Source: a virus. Taken from it: 64,000 nucleotides of DNA. The position numbers were made by a program, and so were the translations under genes. The notes beneath the pieces were generated by a model. It ran no database searches, had not been told where the DNA came from, and worked only from the letters and a program-made list of their open reading frames with translations. Shown here piece after piece: positions 31,518 through 40,227 of this stretch (positions are counted from its first letter, which is position 1; every line of letters begins with the position of its first letter). The stretch is from IMG/VR virus record IMGVR_UViG_3300008952_002488, positions 62,001-126,000 of that record; one strand, 5' to 3'.

Positions 31518-32113
31518 TGAAACACAAACTTATAATGGAAAACTGGCGACTCTATGAGCAGCGGCTTTTATGGGAACAGGAGTTTGATGAATTTTTTAAT
31601 AAACACTTTGTTGTTCTTGAGGAAGGGTTTATAGATTGGGCCGTCTCTAAAGGTAGAGATGCCAAACAGGCAGTCATGGGCGTTATTAACGACATGAAAG
31701 ATTGGACGGCGGAAAAAATTAAAGAATTTGTTCAGTTTATGGGCAAGAAAATGCAAGCCTTCCTTCAAGGTCTGAGAGATAAAGGACTCCTTGGAAAATG
31801 GCAATCTAGGAAAGAACAAAGCGCACTGAGATTGCTGATGACAAACAAACACTTCGATCTCGCAGTCATGATTTTTACCACAATTGCAAAAATGACAGGG
31901 GGTTTTATTGTTGACAAAGTAGCAAAAATGCCAGAGTTAATACAGAGTGTTCTTAAATTGCTGGATAACCCAGTGGTTGCGTTGAAAGAGTTGTTCGGCG
32001 ATATTTCAGATATTAAGACATTGATTCAGAAATTTATGGCATATAGAGAAGATAGGAAAACTTTAAATGTAGCACAAATGGGAGACTGGTCAGATTTTGG
32101 AGGTCTTGTATAA
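31517..32113 (+). CDS. tagged amphipathic protein, paralogue of 5125
   Basis: A 198-residue protein. It opens KHKLIMENWRLYEQRLLWE, then VLEEGFIDWAVSKGRDAKQAV, matching the 5125 product (LLEEGLWDLIVQGYDKAGEIV) in order and spacing. The middle is amphipathic helix (IKEFVQFMGKKMQAFLQGLR), and AVMIFTTIAKMTGGFIVDKV is a moderately hydrophobic stretch. A head-packaged membrane-active protein is the inference. ATG 31517 shares a base with the upstream TAA. Confidence 0.7.
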   Translation: MKHKLIMENWRLYEQRLLWEQEFDEFFNKHFVVLEEGFIDWAVSKGRDAKQAVMGVINDMKDWTAEKIKEFVQFMGKKMQAFLQGLRDKGLLGKWQSRKEQSALRLLMTNKHFDLAVMIFTTIAKMTGGFIVDKVAKMPELIQSVLKLLDNPVVALKELFGDISDIKTLIQKFMAYREDRKTLNVAQMGDWSDFGGLV

Positions 32114-32116
32114 ACC

Positions 32117-33247
32117 ATGAAACTCCTGATGGAAAACTGGCGCAAGTTCCTGAAGGAAGGCATCACCGATGTTGTCTATCATTATACTGCCGGTGTTGAA
32201 AAAGCAGCCAAGATACTTGAAGAGAATAGGTTCATGGCGTCAGGTGGATTTACCAAAGAGGTGGAGGCTGAGTTAGGTAAGGGTAAGCTTTATTATTTTT
32301 CCACCGCAAGAACACCAGCAAATGCTTACACCGGCAACTATCCACAAGGGGCTATTTTCAAATTGGATGGCCGGGCTTTGTCCCAAAAATATAAAGGAGT
32401 CCCTGTTGATTATTGGGCTGATCCAAAACGGGGCAGGTCATCTAAGAAAGCAGCCAATGTTGATGAGCCGGGGTCTATAGAAGGTTTTGAGGCAGAAGAT
32501 AGAATCCTTCTAGACGAACCCTATATTGATGATGCCGACACCTACATTGATGAGATACATTTTGCTATTCCGATTTATAAAAAGGAAAAGGATATGTTCT
32601 CAGGTAAAATAGAACGACGGGCCCGAAGTAGTATTGCCTGGTGGCAATTGGACGGATTACAACGAGGCGTGGCTGTGGCGGAACAAAGAAATATTCCTTA
32701 TTATATTCACATAGACCAAAGCACATATCCGCACGTTGAAGTTGGAAAGCGAAAAGCCATCACCAGTTTGTCTGACTTTTTGGTAGAACTAGAGAAGTCT
32801 GGTGTAAAAGTTGGTGAGCCGCCAGAGCCACTCGGTGCCGATTCTATGGCCGCTCGGAAAAAGAGGGGAGAAAGAAAAGAGTTCGGCGAAGATGAAATCT
32901 TTTTGTTTGTCCAAGCAGCCCAAGACATTCTTGCTGGGAAAGAGCAGTTTGAAGGAGCCAGCGTACAAGGTAAAGTTGGCTATAGAGAAGAAAGCGACCG
33001 CAAGGATTTAGGTAAGGTAATGTTCCGAAATCTTGCTGGTCAGCCAGATGGAGCGGGTCGTTTTTATAGGGATATTGATAACTCCCTTCATAACGCCGGC
33101 AAAAACCCCGAAGCCCGAAAAACTGTTGAGATGCTCGCCTCACTTATGCGGAGCACAAGGAAAACGACGATAAAAGATTTTGAAACCTATATAAATCAGG
33201 TCTATAAGCAGAACCATCCAGACGGAGACCCAACCGGGTATAGATAA
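32117..33247 (+). CDS. tagged ADP-ribosyltransferase-like protein
   Basis: A 376-residue protein with the clearest tag, KLLMENWRKFLKEG. It is followed at about 18-40 by DVVYHYTAGVEKAAKILEENRF, then LYYFSTARTPANAY, YPQGAIFKLDGRAL and GFEAEDRILLDEPYIDDADTYI. H-Y-T, a Ser-Thr strand and an E-x-D/E strand in this order are the ADP-ribosyltransferase H-Y-E layout. The C-terminal 160 residues are helical and unassigned. T4 Alt is the functional parallel. The target protein or nucleic acid is unknown. Confidence 0.65.
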   Translation: MKLLMENWRKFLKEGITDVVYHYTAGVEKAAKILEENRFMASGGFTKEVEAELGKGKLYYFSTARTPANAYTGNYPQGAIFKLDGRALSQKYKGVPVDYWADPKRGRSSKKAANVDEPGSIEGFEAEDRILLDEPYIDDADTYIDEIHFAIPIYKKEKDMFSGKIERRARSSIAWWQLDGLQRGVAVAEQRNIPYYIHIDQSTYPHVEVGKRKAITSLSDFLVELEKSGVKVGEPPEPLGADSMAARKKRGERKEFGEDEIFLFVQAAQDILAGKEQFEGASVQGKVGYREESDRKDLGKVMFRNLAGQPDGAGRFYRDIDNSLHNAGKNPEARKTVEMLASLMRSTRKTTIKDFETYINQVYKQNHPDGDPTGYR

Positions 33248-33249
33248 CA

Positions 33250-33540
33250 ATGAAAATTACAAAAGCCTTATTGAGAACGATTATCAAAGAAGAACTCCAA
33301 GAAGCCTTCGGGCTAGAGAAGGATTTTCAGCCTGGTGCTTCTGTACACTGGAATGTGTTAGCAAAAGTGATTAAGACCACAGCAAGCGGTCGAGAGAAAG
33401 TTGATTACGAAAGAATGATGATGACTGGAGAAGTTGTTGAGCTTATTACAAGCCCTGGTGCAGCATTGGGCGTTGCTATTGTTCGAGATCCCGACGGCAA
33501 CACACACGAGATAGAACTTTCAGAACTCACATTAGCCTAA
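33250..33540 (+). CDS. tagged SH3-like barrel protein
   Basis: A 96-residue protein that joins the two families of this genome: an N-terminal tag (KITKALLRTIIKEELQEAFG) and then a barrel (FQPGASVHWNVLAKV, TGEVVELITSPGA, GVAIVRDPDGNTHEIELSELTL). If the tag directs packaging, this barrel would be carried in the head. Last gene of the tagged operon. Confidence 0.7.
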   Translation: MKITKALLRTIIKEELQEAFGLEKDFQPGASVHWNVLAKVIKTTASGREKVDYERMMMTGEVVELITSPGAALGVAIVRDPDGNTHEIELSELTLA

Positions 33541-33553
33541 CTTTTTAGTAGAA

Positions 33554-33562
33554 ACTACTTAT
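33554..33562 (+). promoter_or_regulatory. variant of late motif (ACTACTTAT)
   Basis: ACTACTTATAT lies 7 bases before ATG 33569, closer than usual. The same variant occurs at 52881. If it is a -10-like element the yeaH transcript would start at or near its ATG. Confidence 0.35.
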
Positions 33563-33568
33563 ATTAAG

Positions 33569-34759
33569 ATGAGTATTTTCCGAGAACACAAAACAATTGC
33601 GGACAGAGCATCGGCTGATAGATCACGGCATCGTAAAAAAATTGAAAAAGCGATTAAAGACAGTGTTAAAGATGTTGTAGCCGAAGAAAGCATCATCGGG
33701 CAAAGCGGAAAAAAGAAAATAAGGATCCCAGTAAAAGGGATCAAAGAGCACAGATTTGTTTTCGGAGCCAATGAAAAAAATAAACGAGTTGGATCTGCCC
33801 AAGGTAAAAACATAAATAAAGGACAGAGGATCGGAAAGAAACAAGCTCCCACACAAAGTCAAGGAAACAAGCCCGGCAAAGAAGCCGGCGAGGAAATGTA
33901 TGAAATAGAAATGAGCCTAGAAGAGCTAGCGGAATATCTATTCAACGATCTAAACCTCCCTGAGTTGGAGAAAAAGAAATTTAAATTTATCACCGAAGAG
34001 AAAGTCAAACGCAAAGGTAAGCGACCCTATGGAATCCGTCCACGTTTATCAAAAAAAGAAACTATAAAACAAAAGATTAGAAGAAAGAAGGCTGCCATAA
34101 AGGCAGGTACTTATGATCCTAATAGTGAAGAGAGATTTACATTTCACGACAGCGACTTACGTTATAAACATATAGCCCCAGTGCAAAAAGAAAACACGAC
34201 GGCTGCTGTGTTTTTTATTATGGACGTGTCAGGATCTATGACAAAGGCAAAAAAATATCTTGCTCGAAGCTTTTTCTTTCTCCTTTATCAATTTCTAAAT
34301 CATCGTTATTCGGCGATAGATGTTATTTTTGTGTCCCATACTGCGGAAGCCAACGAAGTAAACGAGGAACAATTTTTTACACAGGTTCCTAATGGCGGAA
34401 CACTTGTCTCTACTGGATTAAAAAAGGTTGAAGAGATTATTGAGAAACGATATCATCCTAATAACTGGAACTTGTATACTTTTTATTGTGGGGATGGAGA
34501 CAATTGGCCAATCGACAATAAAGAATCTCTAGCCAACTTTCGAAAGTTAAAAGATATAAACCAAATGATGTGTTACACCGAGATTGGAGAAATGAGAGGA
34601 GTAAGTGATGCTTACTTATTTTCAGGTAAAGCAGAAAAGAAATTATGGGACTGGCTAAAGCTGATAGAAGATAAAGACTTTAAGCGAATAAGGATTGTGA
34701 ACCATAAGGACATATGGGCTTCCTTTAAAAAATTGTTCGGGGGAAATAATAATGTCTGA
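33569..34759 (+). CDS. yeaH: YeaH/YhbH (DUF444) VWA-like protein
   Basis: A 396-residue protein of the DUF444 family. The basic N-terminal region (ADRSRHRKKIEKAIKDSVKDVV) precedes the C-terminal VWA-like domain with AAVFFIMDVSGSMTKAKKYLARSFFFLLYQFL, SHTAEANEVNEEQFF and PNGGTLVSTGLKKVEEI, all typical of YeaH. In E. coli yeaH lies beside yeaG (PrkA kinase), and SpoVR (YcgB) is a functional partner; the phage has all three adjacent in the order yeaH-spoVR-prkA. E. coli YeaH is about 427 residues, so this is nearly full length. No ribosome site is obvious before ATG 33569. Confidence 0.92.
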   Translation: MSIFREHKTIADRASADRSRHRKKIEKAIKDSVKDVVAEESIIGQSGKKKIRIPVKGIKEHRFVFGANEKNKRVGSAQGKNINKGQRIGKKQAPTQSQGNKPGKEAGEEMYEIEMSLEELAEYLFNDLNLPELEKKKFKFITEEKVKRKGKRPYGIRPRLSKKETIKQKIRRKKAAIKAGTYDPNSEERFTFHDSDLRYKHIAPVQKENTTAAVFFIMDVSGSMTKAKKYLARSFFFLLYQFLNHRYSAIDVIFVSHTAEANEVNEEQFFTQVPNGGTLVSTGLKKVEEIIEKRYHPNNWNLYTFYCGDGDNWPIDNKESLANFRKLKDINQMMCYTEIGEMRGVSDAYLFSGKAEKKLWDWLKLIEDKDFKRIRIVNHKDIWASFKKLFGGNNNV

Positions 34760-36068
34760 TTGGTCTATGGAAGAGCTTCATGAATGGGATACAAAGATTT
34801 GTGCGCTTGGCCAAGCAATGGATCTTGACTGGTATCCTATTGAGTATGAAATATGTGACTATAAAGAAATGATTGGACATATGGCATACACAGGGCTACC
34901 CACACATTATCGCCATTGGTCATATGGAAAAGCATTTGATAGAATCCAGACAGAATACAATTTGGGAATGTCTGGTCTGCCTTATGAGATGATTATTAAT
35001 TCCAACCCGAGCATCTCATATCTCATGACCGAAAATCCGATGGCCACCCACATACTTACAATGGCACATTGTGTCGGTCACAGTGACTTTTTTAAGAACA
35101 ACCGTATGTTTGCTGAGACCGGGGCGGATACCGCCTTAGACCGTTTTAAAGCTGCCGGTAAACGTATCAAAAAATACATGGAAGACCCGAACATTGGTAT
35201 AGACAAAGTAGAGAAAATTATTGATGCCTGTCACGCCATCCAATTTCAAGTTCCGAGAACGCCGGGAGTTAAACGAAGAGATCCCAAAAAACTGAAAAAC
35301 TATTATCAACAACTGATGCTTAATGATAAGACCGGCTATTGGGACAATTTTGATTTAGAAAAAATACCGCTAGAGCCTGATCAAAATGTTCTTAGGTTTA
35401 TTGCTGATCACAATCGATTTCTTGAGAATTGGGAAATAGACATAATCAACATTATTGAGCAGCAATCACGTTATTTTGTTCCACAAGCTTGTACTAAGAT
35501 TATGAATGAGGGTTGGGCTTGTTTTATACATGAAAAAATAGTTAATGCTCTTAGGCTTCCCGATGAATATCACATTTCTTTTATTCGACTACATAACCAA
35601 GTAGTAAGGGCACATCTGGGAAGAATAAACCCCTACCACCTAGGCTTTAAGATGTTTAAATATATTGAGAAACACAAAGGATTTGAAGAATGTATGCGTA
35701 TAAGAGAAACTTGTAACGATGAGACATTTTTAAAAACACATCTTAACTATGATTTATGTAAGGAACTGAATTTGTTTAGTTATGCATTTAATAAGAGCGA
35801 AGGGATCAATAGAATAACTGAAGTTTCTGCGGAAGATACTTGGAGAACTATTCGGGACGACCTAATTAGGAATGTAGGTCTCAATTCTATACCTGTTATA
35901 GTTGTGGAAGAATTGCTACAAGATGGCACACTAATTTTAAAACATGTGCATGATGGAAGGGATCTAGAATTGACAGAAGCAAATAAAGTGTTTGAGCACA
36001 TTAACAATTTGTGGGAAGGTGGGGTAAGATTCACTACAATAATAGAAGACGATCTTTGGGAGTTTTGA
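34752..36068 (+). CDS. spoVR: SpoVR family protein
   Basis: A 438-residue protein with the SpoVR-family body: DWYPIEYEICDYKEMIGHMAYTGLPTHYRHWSYGK, GLPYEMIINSNPSISYLMTENP, MAHCVGHSDFFKNN and GWACFIHEKI. SpoVR is needed for spore cortex formation in Bacillus; the E. coli relative YcgB works with the YeaG/YeaH kinase module in starvation. It is shorter than YcgB (510), mostly at the C-terminus. Overlaps yeaH by 8 bases, with AAATAATA before ATG. The conserved His residues suggest metal binding. Biochemical role remains unclear even in bacteria. Confidence 0.93.
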   Translation: MSDWSMEELHEWDTKICALGQAMDLDWYPIEYEICDYKEMIGHMAYTGLPTHYRHWSYGKAFDRIQTEYNLGMSGLPYEMIINSNPSISYLMTENPMATHILTMAHCVGHSDFFKNNRMFAETGADTALDRFKAAGKRIKKYMEDPNIGIDKVEKIIDACHAIQFQVPRTPGVKRRDPKKLKNYYQQLMLNDKTGYWDNFDLEKIPLEPDQNVLRFIADHNRFLENWEIDIINIIEQQSRYFVPQACTKIMNEGWACFIHEKIVNALRLPDEYHISFIRLHNQVVRAHLGRINPYHLGFKMFKYIEKHKGFEECMRIRETCNDETFLKTHLNYDLCKELNLFSYAFNKSEGINRITEVSAEDTWRTIRDDLIRNVGLNSIPVIVVEELLQDGTLILKHVHDGRDLELTEANKVFEHINNLWEGGVRFTTIIEDDLWEF

Positions 36069-36071
36069 TAG

Positions 36072-38015
36072 ATGACAAGAAATAACAAATCTGATAAGTT
36101 TCTGAAACTTGTTGGCAAACACCGTGAAAAAAAGAAAAAGAATAAGTTTCGTGGAACATTGTCCGATTATCTTAAAATAATAGAAGAAGACATTGGGGTT
36201 TCTAAACTCGCCCACCGAAGACTATTTGATGCCATCATAAACCATGGCATTACAAAGATGTCAAAATCTTCGGATCGTTGTAATAAACTTTTCAACGGCG
36301 AGAAGATAAGAACATATGATTATTTCCAAAGCAAGTTTTTTGGAATGGAGAGATCTCTAGCAAAGATTATGAGGTTCCTCCGTTCAGCAGCACTGAAGGG
36401 AGAAGAAAGTCGCCAGGTTCTTTTACTGCTGGGCCCAGTTGGTGCTGGCAAGTCTGCACTGATGGAACACATTAAAGGAGCCCTGGAAGAATGTGATCCA
36501 ATGTATCACATTGATGGGTGTCCTGTCCACGAGGAACCCCTCCACCTCATTCCTCGCTCTCTTCGGGAGGAGTTTCAAAAAATATATGGGATTCGCATTG
36601 AGGGGGACTTGTGTCCTGTTTGTAGGTTTAGATTAAAGGAAGAATTTGGCAGCGATTATACATCAATGCCCATTACGCAGTCATCTTTTTCTGTTCGTGG
36701 TAGACGTGGTGTAGGAGTTGTTCCACCAATGGACGCAAATAGTCAGGATGTGACAATTTTGGTCGGCAGCGAAGATATATCCAAATTAGATTTATACCCC
36801 GAAGATGACCCCAGGGTCCTTTCTTTAAACGGGGCGTTTAATGTTGGAAATAGAGGTATCGTAGAGTTCGTTGAAGTCTTTAAAAACGAAATTGAATTCT
36901 TACACACCATGATTACTGCCACTCAAGAGAAAGCTGTTCCTTCGCCAGGAAAAGGTCCCATGATATATTTTGATGGGGTTATCTTGGCGCACTGTAATGA
37001 GGCGGAATGGAACAAGTTTAAGTCAGAAAATACAAATGAAGCTATCTTGGATAGAATAGTTAGAGTAAATGTGCCGTACTGTTTGGAAGTAACTGAAGAA
37101 ATAAAGATTTATGAAAAAATGTTGGGACTATCTGACTTCGATGGTCACATTGCACCGCATACACTTGAGATTGCTTCGATGTTTGCTGTGTTAAGTCGAT
37201 TGCGTCCGTCCAATAAAGTAGATGCTCTTACTAAGATGAAATTATATGATGGTAAAGATGTGATCGAAAAGGGGCATGTAAAGAAAATAGACATTAATGA
37301 CTTGAGAGATGAGGCACGAGATGAAGGGATGACCGGGATCTCTACAAGATTCATCATGAAAGCAATTGATTCGGCATTGTCAGATAGTGAGAAAAATATG
37401 GTAACCCCCATATCCATCCGAGAAACGCTTATAAAGCAAGTCAAAGACCAAATAGTGGTAGAAGACGATAGAAATCGGTACCTTGATTTCCTTGGAAAGA
37501 CCCTTCACGATGAATATTTGAATATCTTAGAGAAAGAAATCACAAAAGCATTCGTTTCTGCCTATGATGAACAGGCAGAAGCCTTATTTAACAACTATCT
37601 GGACCATGCAGAAGCATATGTGAACATGTCCACTGTTAAAGATGCCATCACAAACGAAGAAATAACACCAGATGACAAATTTATGGAGTCAATTGAGGAA
37701 CAAATTGGAATTACTGGTACTTCTAAAGAGAATTTCCGAGTTGATATCACTGCATACATGTTTTCTAAGCTTCGGAGAGGCGAAAAAGTCGATTGGCAGT
37801 CGTATGCGCCACTCAAAGAGGCAATTGAGAGTAAATTGACCTCTTCAGTCAAGCAAATTTCACGAATTGTGACCAAATCCAAGTCTAGAGACAAAAAACA
37901 GCAAGGAAAGTACAATGAAATGGTAAAAACCTTGATTGATGAGTATGGATACGACGAAAACTCAGCAGAAGAGGTCATAAAGTTCGCCGCAAACAACTTA
38001 TGGCGAGATAGTTAG
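36072..38015 (+). CDS. prkA: PrkA-type serine protein kinase (AAA domain)
   Basis: A 647-residue protein equal in length to E. coli YeaG (644). AAA part: GPVGAGKSALMEHIKG at 121-136, DPMYHIDGCPVHEEPLHLIP and CPVCRFRLKEEFG; then NRGIVEFVEVFKNEIEFLHTMITATQE and VILAHCNEAEW (PrkA AAA signature), and a C-terminal PrkA domain with TGISTRFIMKAIDSALSD. In bacteria PrkA phosphorylates a small set of proteins under starvation and is active with YeaH and SpoVR. A phage copy with both partners could impose or mimic a host stress state, which is inference. ATG 36072 lies 3 bases after the spoVR stop. Confidence 0.93.
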   Translation: MTRNNKSDKFLKLVGKHREKKKKNKFRGTLSDYLKIIEEDIGVSKLAHRRLFDAIINHGITKMSKSSDRCNKLFNGEKIRTYDYFQSKFFGMERSLAKIMRFLRSAALKGEESRQVLLLLGPVGAGKSALMEHIKGALEECDPMYHIDGCPVHEEPLHLIPRSLREEFQKIYGIRIEGDLCPVCRFRLKEEFGSDYTSMPITQSSFSVRGRRGVGVVPPMDANSQDVTILVGSEDISKLDLYPEDDPRVLSLNGAFNVGNRGIVEFVEVFKNEIEFLHTMITATQEKAVPSPGKGPMIYFDGVILAHCNEAEWNKFKSENTNEAILDRIVRVNVPYCLEVTEEIKIYEKMLGLSDFDGHIAPHTLEIASMFAVLSRLRPSNKVDALTKMKLYDGKDVIEKGHVKKIDINDLRDEARDEGMTGISTRFIMKAIDSALSDSEKNMVTPISIRETLIKQVKDQIVVEDDRNRYLDFLGKTLHDEYLNILEKEITKAFVSAYDEQAEALFNNYLDHAEAYVNMSTVKDAITNEEITPDDKFMESIEEQIGITGTSKENFRVDITAYMFSKLRRGEKVDWQSYAPLKEAIESKLTSSVKQISRIVTKSKSRDKKQQGKYNEMVKTLIDEYGYDENSAEEVIKFAANNLWRDS

Positions 38016-38095
38016 AAAAAAACCCAGTATTTTCAGTACTTTAGCTAAAATAGCCGAAAAAGTCATATTTTTGCCCACTTTTGTCCCTAAAAAAG

Positions 38096-38123
38096 TTGAC
38101 AGACCCCTAATCCATGATACTAT
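38096..38123 (+). promoter_or_regulatory. sigma70 promoter, extended -10
   Basis: TTGACA 38096-38101, 16 bases, TACTAT 38118-38123 inside TGATACTAT, then TAAGGGAG and ATG 38145. It separates the AT-rich kinase module from a GC-richer gene. Confidence 0.85.
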
Positions 38124-38144
38124 ACATATGTAAGGGAGAGAGAT

Positions 38145-39053
38145 ATGGGTCGTACCAACCAATGTCAGGCTTGTGGGGATTGGGGTCACAATCGCCGTGG
38201 CTGCCCAGCAATCAAAGCAGCCCACGCCAGAGTTGAGAGCCTTGGGGAGAAGTACGGCATCGTGCTTTCGGAAGATGAGCGTGCTTACGCTTCCACTTCT
38301 TGGATCACCAAGATCAACGAGGCAGCCAGTGCTGCCGGCAACGCCGAGGACGAAGTTAACTACCGTGAGCGGTGGTATTGGGAAGAGCTTGAAGTGCGCA
38401 AGATTGCCCAGGCTCGCAAGAACAAGCGTGGCCGCACCTGCGGCTTCTGCGGCGAGGGCGGACATAACGCTCGTACCTGCGAACACAAGAAGCAGCACCG
38501 CAAGGACTGCAATGCCATGCAAAGTCTGGCTCACCGAGTTGTCGCTGCCTGCCTGAGCAAAGCAGGTCTCGTTCCCGGCGCTCTGATGCGGCTTCGGGAT
38601 TGGAGCATGGACAAGGATGATTACGAACAAAAGATGTGCATGGTTATGGGCATCAACTGGGAGCGGGTTGCCGACCCTGGTTATGACCACGACCATGGTT
38701 CGCCTCGCCGCTTAGACAGTTGGTTCAAAGGTCCAATCATCAAGGTTCGTAAGCCTGACGGTCAAGAGGGTTACCTTCGGATTCCTCAAAACATCAAGCA
38801 GCAAAGCCACTACAACTACTTTGAGAAGGAACCGGCTCAGTTCGGTTTGGTGAGCGGTGTGGTCGGTGGTCCTGTCAACAAGGACAGCGGCTGGAAGGGT
38901 GACAACGTGACCCTACTCAGCCCCGCTGCCCACGGGGTTTACCACTGGGGTGTCAACAAAGACGACGGCTCGGGCGAGCGAATTGTTGATGCTGACCTTG
39001 AGCCAGAAATCAACAACCTCATCAACCAAGTTTCAAACTGGTCAGAACATTAG
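38145..39053 (+). CDS. double CCHC zinc-knuckle protein
   Basis: A 302-residue protein with two retroviral-type zinc knuckles: CQACGDWGHNRRGC at about 7-20 and CGFCGEGGHNARTC at about 99-112, both C-x2-C-x4-H-x4-C. These bind single-stranded nucleic acid in other proteins. The C-terminal half (PGALMRLRDWSMD, GVVGGPVNKDSGW) has a partial resemblance to the barrel family. It has its own strong promoter and GC-rich codons. An RNA-binding regulator expressed early is the best guess; CCHC knuckles of this exact type are unusual in bacteria and phages. Confidence 0.8.
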   Translation: MGRTNQCQACGDWGHNRRGCPAIKAAHARVESLGEKYGIVLSEDERAYASTSWITKINEAASAAGNAEDEVNYRERWYWEELEVRKIAQARKNKRGRTCGFCGEGGHNARTCEHKKQHRKDCNAMQSLAHRVVAACLSKAGLVPGALMRLRDWSMDKDDYEQKMCMVMGINWERVADPGYDHDHGSPRRLDSWFKGPIIKVRKPDGQEGYLRIPQNIKQQSHYNYFEKEPAQFGLVSGVVGGPVNKDSGWKGDNVTLLSPAAHGVYHWGVNKDDGSGERIVDADLEPEINNLINQVSNWSEH

Positions 39054-39094
39054 AAAAGGGAATAAAAGCAAAAAGCTAGTTATATATTAATAGA

Positions 39095-39463
39095 ATGAAA
39101 AGCAGTAAAAAAGATAGCGATTTGTTTCAAAAGCTAAAAGAAGCTTTTGATTCACTTGCCCCAATGAAGCAAGATCCTTACCCCAAAGAGGCACTGGCTT
39201 TGGGGACATATGTTCGTGCAATAAGACACGACAAGTTAGGAGTCATTACTGATGCTTTTTATGGGGATCTTGATAAGGACGGGCAAAAGATAATTGTGTA
39301 TACAATATTATTGTTTCCTGGCACTAATCATTTTGGTTCCGCTGCTCATGAGAAATACTATGTAAGTAATGAGTATGAATATGATACAATTGCGTATCTT
39401 ATGCTACCGCCAACAGACCTTGCAAGCTTGACTGCTAAACTTGGGGGAGGGTTATTTTTATGA
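39095..39463 (+). CDS. hypothetical protein with barrel-like centre
   Basis: A 122-residue protein: an N-terminal charged helix (KDSDLFQKLKEAFDSL) and then LGTYVRAIRHDKLGVITDAFYG, KIIVYTILLFPG, the G-x-x-V...GVI...Y-x-I-L-F barrel pattern. It ends in LGGGLFL. The start ATG 39095 follows AGCTAGTTATATATTAA, weakly like the late motif. It overlaps the phosphomannomutase gene by 4 bases. Confidence 0.6.
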   Translation: MKSSKKDSDLFQKLKEAFDSLAPMKQDPYPKEALALGTYVRAIRHDKLGVITDAFYGDLDKDGQKIIVYTILLFPGTNHFGSAAHEKYYVSNEYEYDTIAYLMLPPTDLASLTAKLGGGLFL

Positions 39464-40227
39464 GAATAAAACCAGCAGTATTACTGTTTGACATGGACGG
39501 AACATTGACAGATGCCAGGCAACCAATCTCAGAAGATGTTGTCAAAGCACTAAGAAATGTCTCCACAGGTGTTAAAAAACACCTTGTTACGGGCTCAGAC
39601 CTAGCCAAGATCGAAGAACAAATTCCACCAAATATTCTTTTGGATATCTTTAGCCGAATATACGCCTGTAACGGGACAAGAGTGTGGAATTGTGATCTCG
39701 ATATGGATGACGAGAATCTGCCTATAGAACCAGAACTAATCCACAAGGTTACTCTAACAGATCATTATTCTGAGGCTGATATTAATCACATTATTAATGT
39801 CCTTCTCAAAACCGCTTACAAGACTCATACCAAAATTAAAACAGGAACATTTGTAGAATGGCGAGACAGTCAAATTAACTTTTCTGTGGTTGGGAGAAAC
39901 TGCACAACCGCCCAGCGAGAAGATTATGTGAAATGGGACAAGAAAAGTGGAGAAAGAGAAAAAATTATAGAACACCTCAGAAAAGAGTTTAAAGGCTGGG
40001 GACTTTCTTTTCGCCTAGGCGGGCAAATTTCCATTGATATCACAAGAGACGGCTGGGACAAAAGTTATGCATTTAAAAATATGACAGAAACGCCAGACCA
40101 GTGTGTATTTTTTGGAGATAGAATTTGCAAAGATGGTAATGATTTTGACATTGCTATGAAGTGCCACAAATACCATCATGTGGAAGGACCTGCTGATTTA
40201 ATTATCCAGCTACAGGAATATGTATGA
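39460..40227 (+). CDS. phosphomannomutase, eukaryotic-type HAD family
   Basis: A 255-residue HAD enzyme that would convert mannose-6-phosphate to mannose-1-phosphate. LLFDMDGTLTDARQPI holds the catalytic Asp pair (D11, D13); VTGSDLAKIEEQ, GTFVEWRDSQINFSVVGRNCT, GGQISIDITRDGWDKSYAF and FFGDRICKDGNDFDIA match the alpha-phosphomannomutase (PMM) family found mainly in eukaryotes rather than the bacterial ManB type. It would feed GDP-mannose synthesis for the glycosyltransferases at 59-63 kb. AGGG lies before ATG 39460. Confidence 0.88.
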   Translation: MRIKPAVLLFDMDGTLTDARQPISEDVVKALRNVSTGVKKHLVTGSDLAKIEEQIPPNILLDIFSRIYACNGTRVWNCDLDMDDENLPIEPELIHKVTLTDHYSEADINHIINVLLKTAYKTHTKIKTGTFVEWRDSQINFSVVGRNCTTAQREDYVKWDKKSGEREKIIEHLRKEFKGWGLSFRLGGQISIDITRDGWDKSYAFKNMTETPDQCVFFGDRICKDGNDFDIAMKCHKYHHVEGPADLIIQLQEYV

